From Kiritimatiellaceae bacterium (GTDB lineage Bacteria > Verrucomicrobiota > Kiritimatiellia > Kiritimatiellales > Pontiellaceae): 6,454 bases of DNA. Location of the stretch: contig NZGU01000026.1 in NCBI GenBank assembly GCA_002691095.1, positions 1-6,454 on the forward strand, written 5' to 3'. Below the pieces are notes generated by a model. That model was not told the origin of the DNA. It did no database searches and saw only the letters and a program-made list of their open reading frames with translations. Position numbers and translations under genes: made by a program. The first letter of the stretch is position 1. Every line of letters starts with the position of its first letter. Below, in pieces: positions 1 through 5,235 of the stretch.

Positions 1-63
1 TCTTTTCTAAATAGGTTGGTTATGGATGAAAATAGGGGGTTTGAGCCGAATGGAGATGCGTAG

Positions 64-192
64 TTGATGGATCAGGTGGGGGAGGTTTTACGGTTTCAGC
101 ATTATGCGTTTCGAACGGAGGGTACGTATTGTTTTTGGATCGAGGGGTTTCTGACGTTTTTTAATTATGAGCGGCACCCGAATGAGATGGGC
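64..192 (+). pseudogene. Remnant of integron-type tyrosine recombinase (N-terminal SAM-like domain)
   Basis: The translation resembles the opening of integron and phage integrases, where a Leu/Met-Asp-Gln-Val start is followed by a helix, then HYxxRTExxY, then a W/F-rich helix and an RHPxEMG stretch. Here residues about 2-43 show MDQVGEVLR, QHYAFRTEGTY, FWIEGF and RHPNEMG. Similarity stops abruptly after EMG (near 192). The frame stays open to 312 but reads through a hairpin and into the antisense of the transporter gene, so the tail is unlikely to be integrase. The core-binding remainder and the catalytic domain (R, H-x-x-R, Y) are absent. A TAG at 61-63 interrupts the same frame just upstream, and 1-60 is open without recognisable similarity. 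A TTG (64) or ATG (67) start is possible, with only a weak GGAG at 52-55. I read this as a dead fragment. A small expressed DNA-binding peptide is less likely. Family recognition is from memory. Confidence 0.6.
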
Positions 193-204
193 GCGTTGAT
201 GGGA

Positions 205-253
205 TGGAGTCGGCGCAGATCTGTTGTGGGCAATAGATCTGTCGCCGATTCTG
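205..253. terminator. Long hairpin just past the fucP stop codon
   Basis: Arms 210-222 (TCGGCGCAGATCT) and 235-248 (AGATCTGTCGCCGA) are inverted copies apart from one extra T at 242. Pairing continues inward (223-226 with 231-234, leaving the 4-base loop TGGG at 227-230) and outward (205-209 with 249-253). The result is a stem of about 20 pairs. It begins 10 bases beyond the fucP stop, so it could end or protect the fucP transcript. There is no U-run after the stem on either strand, which argues against a standard intrinsic terminator. On the plus strand several positions are G-U pairs that become A-C mismatches on the minus strand, so plus-strand RNA folds better. A mobile palindromic element is the main alternative. 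Confidence 0.5.
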
Positions 254-262
254 AGTGGGGGA

Positions 263-1642
263 TTAGTGGCGTGCGAGGACGGTGTAGGCGCGGTGACCGA
301 AGATGGCGATGACGACGAATGAGATGAAGGGCATGAAGAAGGAGAGGCTGACGGCGTTGAGTTTGCCTAGGCCGTCTCCGTCCATGATGAAGCCCATGGC
401 GAGGGGCATGAGGGCGCCGCCGACGATGGCGAAGACCAATCCGGCAGAACCGATTTTGGCGTCATCGCCGGTGCCTTTGAGGGCGATGCCGTAGATGGTG
501 GGGAACATGAGGGACATGCAGCCGGAGATGCCGATGAGGCAGAGTAGGCCGGCATAGTTTTGTAGGAAGATGGTGAAGAGCATGAGGATGGCGGCGAGGG
601 TGGAGAGTTGCATGAGTAGTTTGCCGGGGGTTAGGTATTTGAGCAAAAAGGTGCAGACGAAGCGACTAATGAGAAAGAGTCCCATGGCGGCGATGTTGTA
701 GTTCTGGGCTTTGGAGAGGGTCATGCCGGGGACGTTTTCCATGGCGTATTGGATGACGAAGGTCCAGCAGGTGATCTGGGCGGCAACATAGAAGGTTTGG
801 GCGATGACGCCTTCCCACCAGCAGTTATTTTTGAAGAGCCGTTTGGCGCTTTCGAGGGGGCTGGAGTGATTGCCGCGGTTTCCGGTGTCGGGCATTTTTT
901 TGAGTAGGAAGAGGATGAACATGATGAGCACGACACCGCCGAGAATGGCATAGGGGTTGCGGATGATGGCGACATCTGCCATTTGATTGGCGGCGTGGGT
1001 GGTGGGCTCGGCTACTTTGAAGGCTTCGTATGCTTCGGTGATGCGGCTGTTGACTTCGCTGGCGGGGAGGGCGTTGTATTCGGGGTTGGCGGCCATCTGA
1101 TTGTCTCGAAATTGAGAGGTGGATAGTTTGGCGAGAATGAGTTTGCTGGCGGTGAACATGCCGAGTAGGGAGCCGATGGGGTTGAAGGCTTGGGCGAGGT
1201 TGAGGCGTTGGGTGGCGGTCTCTTCGTCGCCCATGGAGAGGATGTAGGGGTTGGCGGTGGTCTCGAGGAAGGCGAGGCCGAAGGTGAGAACGTAGAGGGA
1301 GAGGGGGAACCAGATAAACTGCATGGTGAGGGCGGCGGGAATGAAGAGGAGGGCGCCGGTGGCATAGAGGGCGAGGCCGAGTAGAATGCCGGCTTTGTAA
1401 GAGTATTTTTGAATGAAGAGGGCGGCGGGGATGGCCATGGTGGCGTAGCCGCCGTAGAAGGCGAATTGGATGGTGCTGCTTTGTGCGTTGCTCAGGTTGT
1501 CGAAAACGGCTTTGAAAGCGGCGACGAGGGGGTTGGTAATATCGTTGGCAAAACCCCAGAGGGCAAAGAGTGAGGTGACGAGAATAAAGGACCCGATGAA
1601 ATGTTTGGGTACGACGGCGTGTTTTGCTGATTGATCTTCCAT
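263..1642 (-). CDS. fucP: L-fucose permease-type MFS sugar transporter (FucP family)
   Basis: This 459-residue protein matches the FucP branch of the major facilitator superfamily, which imports L-fucose and some related sugars with protons across the inner membrane. It has about twelve hydrophobic segments with a cytoplasmic linker near residues 247-272. Family landmarks include LFALWGFAND (25-34), SYKAGILLGLALYATGALLF (81-100), LETTANP (126-132), RLNLAQAFNPIGSLLG (146-161), AAQITCW (287-293) and PTIYGIALKG (381-390). Glu127 aligns with the essential Glu135 of E. coli FucP. The position of Asp46 appears to be Asn37, with an Asp three residues earlier (Asp34). The stretch between about residues 171 and 225 is longer than in E. 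coli FucP. The start at 1642 is supported by CAGGAG at 1650-1655. The gene is transcribed divergently from the aldo/keto reductase-dehydrogenase-fucU operon, which supports a fucose role. Exact substrate is inferred; L-fucose is favoured by the adjacent mutarotase. Confidence 0.88.
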   Translation of the reverse strand: MEDQSAKHAVVPKHFIGSFILVTSLFALWGFANDITNPLVAAFKAVFDNLSNAQSSTIQFAFYGGYATMAIPAALFIQKYSYKAGILLGLALYATGALLFIPAALTMQFIWFPLSLYVLTFGLAFLETTANPYILSMGDEETATQRLNLAQAFNPIGSLLGMFTASKLILAKLSTSQFRDNQMAANPEYNALPASEVNSRITEAYEAFKVAEPTTHAANQMADVAIIRNPYAILGGVVLIMFILFLLKKMPDTGNRGNHSSPLESAKRLFKNNCWWEGVIAQTFYVAAQITCWTFVIQYAMENVPGMTLSKAQNYNIAAMGLFLISRFVCTFLLKYLTPGKLLMQLSTLAAILMLFTIFLQNYAGLLCLIGISGCMSLMFPTIYGIALKGTGDDAKIGSAGLVFAIVGGALMPLAMGFIMDGDGLGKLNAVSLSFFMPFISFVVIAIFGHRAYTVLARH

Positions 1643-1649
1643 ACGACTG

Positions 1650-1655
1650 CTCCTG
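1650..1655 (-). promoter_or_regulatory. Ribosome binding site of fucP
   Basis: The minus strand reads CAGGAG seven bases before the ATG at 1642, a near-consensus Shine-Dalgarno that fixes the start. Confidence 0.75.
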
Positions 1656-1715
1656 TTGATTTCTCTATTTACGCGAGATGATGCCTTGCATTTATTGTTT
1701 GAGTCCAGTTTTAAT

Positions 1716-1730
1716 CGATACGTTATATCG
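1716..1730. promoter_or_regulatory. Inverted repeat CGATA-N5-TATCG, candidate operator
   Basis: Perfect 5-base arms flank CGTTA near the middle of the divergent gap. The size and place suit a dimeric regulator, but arms this short also arise by chance. Confidence 0.3.
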
Positions 1731-1763
1731 GGATCTTGTGCGGTTGATTACTGTTCTAAGGAT

Positions 1764-1777
1764 AGCGCATCTGCGCT
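1764..1777. promoter_or_regulatory. Inverted repeat AGCGCA-TC-TGCGCT, candidate operator
   Basis: Perfect 6-base arms with a 2-base centre lie 43 bases before the aldo/keto reductase start, where a bound repressor would block the plus-strand operon. The geometry is like operators of small helix-turn-helix dimers (LacI or GntR type), but it matches no consensus I can name. Confidence 0.4.
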
Positions 1778-1809
1778 TGTTTTCCCGTAGGTGTGTTGCA
1801 TCTTATATA

Positions 1810-1815
1810 GGGAGG
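1810..1815 (+). promoter_or_regulatory. Ribosome binding site of the aldo/keto reductase gene
   Basis: GGGAGG sits five bases before ATG 1821. It selects this start over the in-frame GTG at 1791, which lies upstream of the site. Confidence 0.75.
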
Positions 1816-1820
1816 TTTGT

Positions 1821-2858
1821 ATGAAGCAGAGTTTTAGTAGGAATGCATTGGGCGTGAATCCGGCGGATATACCGGTGAAGGTGTTGAATAATGGGGAACG
1901 AATGCCGACGATCGGGATTGGTACGTTTGGTTCGGATTTATACAATGCGGATCAGGTGGCGGATGCGGTGATCTATGCGGCGGAGGTTGGACAGCGGTTT
2001 TTTGATTGCGCATCGGTGTATAGCAATGAGATGGAGATTGGTGCGGCGTTTCAAGTGATTCTTGAGGGCGGGGTGCCGCGTGAAGAGCTGTTTATCACGT
2101 CGAAGGTATGGAACGATAGGCATGGCGAGGGCGAGGTGATTGCTTCGTGCAAGCAGACGCTGGCAGATTTGGGATTGGATTATTTGGATCTCTATCTGGT
2201 GCATTGGCCGTTTCCTAACTTTCACCCGCCGGGCTGTTCGGTTGAATCGCGAAGCCCGGATTCAAAACCGTATATTCATGAGGATTATATGGTCGTGTGG
2301 CGGCAGATGGAGCAGCTGGTGGAAGAGGGATTGGTTCGTTCCATCGGTACCTCTAATATGACCATTCCAAAGATGAATTTGTTGCTGCCGGATTGTCGGA
2401 TCAAACCGGCGGTGAATGAGATGGAGCTGCATCCTCATTTCCAGCAGCAGGCGTTTGTGGATTATTTGGTAGAGCGGGAGATTCAGCCGATTGGGTTTTG
2501 CCCCATCGGTTCGCCGAAGCGGCCGGAGCGGGATAAAACCGAGACGGATACGGTGGATATTGAAGATCCGGTGGTAGTGCAGGCGGCAGAGCGGCTGGGG
2601 GTGCATCCGGCGGTGGTCTGCTTGAAGTGGGCGGTGCAGCGGGGTGTGGTCCCGATTCCGTTTTCGGTTACGCCCTCGAAGATTGAGTCGAACTTACGTT
2701 GTGCGTTGCCGGACTATCTGGTGTTAACGGATGCCGAAATGGAGGCATTGGGGAGCATTGATAAAGGATGCCGATTAATCAAGGGGCAGGTTTTTTTATG
2801 GGAAGATGCTGCGGGCTGGGACGTTCTGTGGGATGAAGATGGAACGATTGCAACATAA
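1821..2858 (+). CDS. Aldo/keto reductase (NAD(P)H-dependent sugar or aldehyde oxidoreductase)
   Basis: The 345-residue product is a single-domain TIM-barrel aldo/keto reductase, presumably cytoplasmic, that interconverts an aldehyde or sugar and the alcohol or lactone with a nicotinamide cofactor. The opening VLNNGERMPTIGIGTFG (21-37) is typical. The catalytic tetrad is visible: Asp62 and Tyr67 in FFDCASVYSNEMEIG, Lys95 in FITSKVWN and His128 in LYLVHWPF. GTSNM (176-180) and NEMELHPHFQQ (199-209) follow. In the cofactor segment IPFSVTPSKIESNL (279-292) the Lys of the usual IPKS motif is Phe281. At 345 residues it is somewhat longer than the usual 310-330, with an insertion after His128 (about 131-155) and a tail after about 315. 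It is the first gene of the fucU operon, so L-fucose (oxidation to lactone, or reduction) or lactaldehyde are plausible substrates. That is inference; the family alone does not give the substrate. Confidence 0.9.
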   Translation: MKQSFSRNALGVNPADIPVKVLNNGERMPTIGIGTFGSDLYNADQVADAVIYAAEVGQRFFDCASVYSNEMEIGAAFQVILEGGVPREELFITSKVWNDRHGEGEVIASCKQTLADLGLDYLDLYLVHWPFPNFHPPGCSVESRSPDSKPYIHEDYMVVWRQMEQLVEEGLVRSIGTSNMTIPKMNLLLPDCRIKPAVNEMELHPHFQQQAFVDYLVEREIQPIGFCPIGSPKRPERDKTETDTVDIEDPVVVQAAERLGVHPAVVCLKWAVQRGVVPIPFSVTPSKIESNLRCALPDYLVLTDAEMEALGSIDKGCRLIKGQVFLWEDAAGWDVLWDEDGTIAT

Positions 2859-2868
2859 TTTCAAAAGC

Positions 2869-2873
2869 AGGAG
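2869..2873 (+). promoter_or_regulatory. Ribosome binding site of the alcohol dehydrogenase gene
   Basis: AGGAG lies in the 22-base gap after the reductase, seven bases before ATG 2881. An ATG at 2874 overlapping the site opens only a few codons and is ignored. Confidence 0.7.
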
Positions 2874-2880
2874 ATGAAGA

Positions 2881-3993
2881 ATGAGTGAGCAACCTGAAAA
2901 GATGGTGGGTGCGTATTTGCCGGGTGATAGTACGGTGGAGTTCAAAGAGTATGAGATTCCGGAGCTGAGGCATGGTGAGGTGTTGATTCGTACGAAGGCA
3001 TCAACCATTTGTGGGTCGGATATACGCTGTATTTATAATGAACACTTGGGCAAAGGGCCGGAGGCCTATCAGCATGAGATGGTGGCGGGACATGAGCCGG
3101 CGGGGCAGGTGGTGGCTGTGGGCCCGGGGATGCGTGAGTTTAAGGAAGGTGACCGGGTAGTGGTGTATCATATTTCCGGTTGTGGGCTTTGTAATGACTG
3201 TCGGCGTGGGTATCAGATTTCCTGCACGAGTGAGAAGTACCGCAAGGCTTATGGCTGGCAGCGACACGGCGGCATGGCACCCTATATCGTGGCGGAGGAG
3301 AAGGATTTGGTTCATCTGCCGGAGGCGTTAACGTATGCGGACGGCGCTCAAGTGGCATGCGGTTTTGGAACGGTGTATGAAGGGCTGGAGAAGATCGGGA
3401 TCAGCGGTAACGATGCGGTGTTGATTACGGGTCTGGGGCCGGTGGGCTTGGCGGCGGCGATGTTGTGCCGGTGTCTGGGCTCCCATAATATCATCGGGAT
3501 TGAGGCCGTTTCGGAGCGCGTTGATATTGCGCGTGAATTACCGCTACGGATGGGGGATGATTCGGTTAAGTTGTTCGATACCGTGTTGCAGGCGGGGCCG
3601 AATAATGTCGAGGATGTTCGGGCGTTAACCGGCGGCCATGGTGTTGAGCGGGCGGTGGAGTGTTCGGCACATGAGCAGGCTCGGTTGACGGCGGTGCAGG
3701 CGACGCGAAAGTGGGGCCGGATTGCGCTGATTGGTGAGGGGGGAACCATGAGTGCTGATTTTGCACCGAGTCGGGATATGATTCATGATCAGAAGACGAT
3801 GTATGGTTCGTGGGTGACCAACCTGTGGCGGATGGAAGAGTTGCTCGAGCGTTTGGCGCGTTGGGGCGTGCATCCGGAGGACTTGATTACACATCGCTTC
3901 TCGTTGGACGACGCGCCGAAAGCGTATGAATTGATGGCGAGCGGCAAATGCGGTAAGGTTGCGGTTTGTTTTGATGAGGAGCTGGAGGGCTAA
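2881..3993 (+). CDS. Zinc-dependent medium-chain alcohol/polyol dehydrogenase
   Basis: The 370-residue protein has the full architecture of a zinc-type medium-chain dehydrogenase, a cytoplasmic NAD(P)-linked enzyme oxidising a secondary or sugar alcohol. Catalytic zinc ligands are expected at Cys44 (TICGSD) and His71-Glu72 (AGHEPAGQV). The structural zinc site is complete, with Cys101, Cys104, Cys107 and Cys115. The Rossmann motif is GLGPVG (184-189), and Glu208 at the end of the second strand favours NAD(H) over NADP(H). The tail GKCGKVAVCFDEE (355-367) is typical. The stretch after ARE (217-219) departs from the usual LGAD motif and seems a little longer. It is the second gene of the operon, 22 bases after the reductase and 1 base before fucU, so it probably acts on fucose, a fuconate intermediate, fucitol or lactaldehyde/propanediol. 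General automatic names such as sorbitol or threonine dehydrogenase would be over-specific. Confidence 0.9.
   Translation: MSEQPEKMVGAYLPGDSTVEFKEYEIPELRHGEVLIRTKASTICGSDIRCIYNEHLGKGPEAYQHEMVAGHEPAGQVVAVGPGMREFKEGDRVVVYHISGCGLCNDCRRGYQISCTSEKYRKAYGWQRHGGMAPYIVAEEKDLVHLPEALTYADGAQVACGFGTVYEGLEKIGISGNDAVLITGLGPVGLAAAMLCRCLGSHNIIGIEAVSERVDIARELPLRMGDDSVKLFDTVLQAGPNNVEDVRALTGGHGVERAVECSAHEQARLTAVQATRKWGRIALIGEGGTMSADFAPSRDMIHDQKTMYGSWVTNLWRMEELLERLARWGVHPEDLITHRFSLDDAPKAYELMASGKCGKVAVCFDEELEG
3984..3989 (+). promoter_or_regulatory. Ribosome binding site of fucU inside the dehydrogenase 3' end
   Basis: GGAGGG lies five bases before ATG 3995 within the last codons of the dehydrogenase. It supports ATG 3995 over the more upstream in-frame start at 3959. 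Confidence 0.7.
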
Positions 3994-3994
3994 G

Positions 3995-4438
3995 ATGCTT
4001 AAAGGGATTGATCCAATCGTGTCGCCGGAACTGTTAAAAATTATGGCGGAGATGGGGCATGGAGACGAGCTGATTTTGGCGGATGCGCACTTTCCGGGTG
4101 CGACCTTCTGTCCGAAGAATGTACTGCGGGGCGATGGGCTGGAAATTCCCGATCTGTTGCGCGGCATTCTGCCGCTGTTTGAGCTGGATTCATATGCCGA
4201 TCCGCTCTTGATGATGGCGGCGGTGGAGGGCGATGCGCTCGACCCGCAGGTGGAGGCGGATTATATGGCAGCGGTACATGCCGTGGTGCCGGAAGCGGCG
4301 CCGCCGGTGCGGATCGACCGCTTTGCTTTCTATGATCGGGCGGAAAAAGCGTTTGCGTGTGTGATTACGGGTACGACTGCAAAATACGGCAACATTATTC
4401 TGAAGAAGGGCGTTACGCCGCTTGCAAGTTCTGAATAG
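3995..4438 (+). CDS. fucU: L-fucose mutarotase (RbsD/FucU family)
   Basis: The 147-residue product matches FucU, which interconverts the alpha and beta anomers of L-fucose so that downstream enzymes receive the form they use. Strong family landmarks run the whole length: SPELLKIMAEMGHGDELI (10-27), ADAHFP (29-34), RGDGLEIPDLL (45-55), PLFELDSYADPLLMMAAVEG (60-79), RFAFYDRAEKAFACVITG (109-126) and KYGNIILKKGVTP (130-142). His22 and Asp30 occupy the conserved GHGD and DAHFP positions that form the active site. The length is close to the usual 140-150. The gene starts one base after the dehydrogenase stop, so the two are almost certainly co-transcribed and probably translationally coupled. It is the most specific functional marker in the window and the main reason for calling this a fucose cluster. 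Related RbsD acts on ribose, but the GHGD and PLFELDSY motifs point to FucU. Confidence 0.93.
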   Translation: MLKGIDPIVSPELLKIMAEMGHGDELILADAHFPGATFCPKNVLRGDGLEIPDLLRGILPLFELDSYADPLLMMAAVEGDALDPQVEADYMAAVHAVVPEAAPPVRIDRFAFYDRAEKAFACVITGTTAKYGNIILKKGVTPLASSE

Positions 4439-4439
4439 G

Positions 4440-4468
4440 AACCTATCAAATGTTATAAGCGTTAGGTT
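4440..4468. terminator. Weak inverted repeat between convergent genes
   Basis: AACCTA (4440-4445) and TAGGTT (4463-4468) are perfect 6-base arms with a 17-base loop, spanning the 23-base gap between the fucU and PEP-CTERM stop codons. There is no U-run, so a shared terminator is only a guess. Confidence 0.2.
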
Positions 4469-5235
4469 GGGTCGTATTTAGTATATTCGCCTACGAATTT
4501 GTCCAACTTATCTGTCAGTAATCGATAGTGTCTTGGGGATCTAAGGGAGGGATGAGTGCCTTTATTTCGCTTTAGAAGAAGTAAAAGCGAGCTCAGTGTT
4601 AAGATACCGATGGTTTGGGGCTCAGGGATGATCTGAACATTATCAATGTACACTTCGCCGGAGGAAGTTTCTGCGATAGCGCTGCGTCTACTGCGTTGTG
4701 ATAGAATCCGTAATGCAAAAACATTTTCATATACTTGGTCAAACGTATCAGGGCCGGAAGTACCGCCCTCCATCGCGCTACTCGATTTTATCATGGTATC
4801 TTCCGATATGGGGATTTCAATTTGCTGCCATCCCGAAGAAGGATCAACGATGGTGGATAAAGAGGATGCGAACCAGGTGCCTGACATGGGATTGCCAGTA
4901 GTGCCGATGGCGGCACGAAGATAGATGGATTCTCCCAGGGTAGATTGGTTGCGAACGTGGAGGCGAATTGCTGTGACGCCTTTCGTGGCGTAGTTACCCG
5001 TCCAGTCGGGGGCTGTATTAAACATGATCACCCCGCGGCGGGGCGCGATTCCGTTTGGATTGAGACGCAAATAGGGGTTGGATTCACTGAGTCCGTTTGG
5101 ACTGGTTTCGGTGGTCCATTTGCCTGTGTCCCACCCTTCCTCGTCCGTTGTGAAGCTGGAGAGTGCAATGGAGGCATATGAGTCTGTTAGGATGATTCCC
5201 GTGGTGAATAGCGTGGCTAGGATATGTTTTTTCAT
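4462..5235 (-). CDS. PEP-CTERM secreted surface protein with an abnormally long tail
   Basis: The 257-residue protein begins with a signal peptide (MKKHILATLFTTGIILTDSYA, cleavage near 21-24). It ends in a PEP-CTERM sorting signal: PEP at 204-206, a hydrophobic helix at about 208-221, and Lys222-Arg223. Such proteins are exported, then cut and anchored or released by an exosortase. The middle (about 25-203) is beta-strand rich, with a D-x-x-x-GW...GKW start (31-40), SGWQQIEIPI (134-143) and VYIDNVQIIPEP just before the signal, a layout seen in carbohydrate-binding-like or adhesive beta-sandwich domains. No enzyme motif is visible. A further 34 residues follow the basic cluster, where the family normally stops within a few; one base added at 4565-4567 would give a stop there. 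The ATG overlaps the stop of the upstream DUF1501 gene by one base (TAATG) and has no clear ribosome binding site, suggesting translational coupling. Confidence 0.8.
   Translation of the reverse strand: MKKHILATLFTTGIILTDSYASIALSSFTTDEEGWDTGKWTTETSPNGLSESNPYLRLNPNGIAPRRGVIMFNTAPDWTGNYATKGVTAIRLHVRNQSTLGESIYLRAAIGTTGNPMSGTWFASSLSTIVDPSSGWQQIEIPISEDTMIKSSSAMEGGTSGPDTFDQVYENVFALRILSQRSRRSAIAETSSGEVYIDNVQIIPEPQTIGILTLSSLLLLLKRNKGTHPSLRSPRHYRLLTDKLDKFVGEYTKYDPT
4485..4498. terminator. Short hairpin ATTCG-CCTA-CGAAT past fucU
   Basis: Perfect 5-base arms with a 4-base loop are followed by TT on the plus strand, 46 bases after the fucU stop. It is terminator-like but short. It falls in the extra tail of the PEP-CTERM frame, a stretch that may originally have been non-coding. 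Confidence 0.2.

Larger units (their letters stand above)
1643..1820. promoter_or_regulatory. Divergent control region between fucP and the AKR-ADH-fucU operon
   Basis: This 178-base gap separates two divergent transcripts and must carry the promoters of both if they are expressed from here. It is richer in A and T than its flanks (for example 1688-1730). I found no convincing -35/-10 pair for either direction. The best plus-strand guess is TTGTGC (1735-1740) with TAAGGA (1757-1762), spacer 16, which is weak. Two short perfect inverted repeats (1716-1730 and 1764-1777) are the best operator candidates. No regulator gene is in the window. Confidence 0.6.

Noticed and set aside
205..253. Hairpin as an integron attC site
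   Set aside because: The expected GTTRRRY and RYYYAAC core sites are not present at the stem ends.
193..312. Arg/Gly-rich tail of the integrase-like frame as real protein
   Set aside because: It reads through the hairpin and antisense to the fucP 3' end, with no integrase similarity.
1012..1365. Pro/Ser-rich minus-strand frame overlapping fucP
   Set aside because: It is an out-of-frame reading of fucP with low-complexity composition; fucP itself has clear family similarity.
1791..1820. GTG 1791 as start of the aldo/keto reductase
   Set aside because: The ribosome binding site GGGAGG lies downstream of it and serves ATG 1821; family similarity begins later.
3959..3994. Upstream start for fucU at 3959
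   Set aside because: It overlaps the dehydrogenase; ATG 3995 has a good ribosome site and gives the standard FucU N-terminus.
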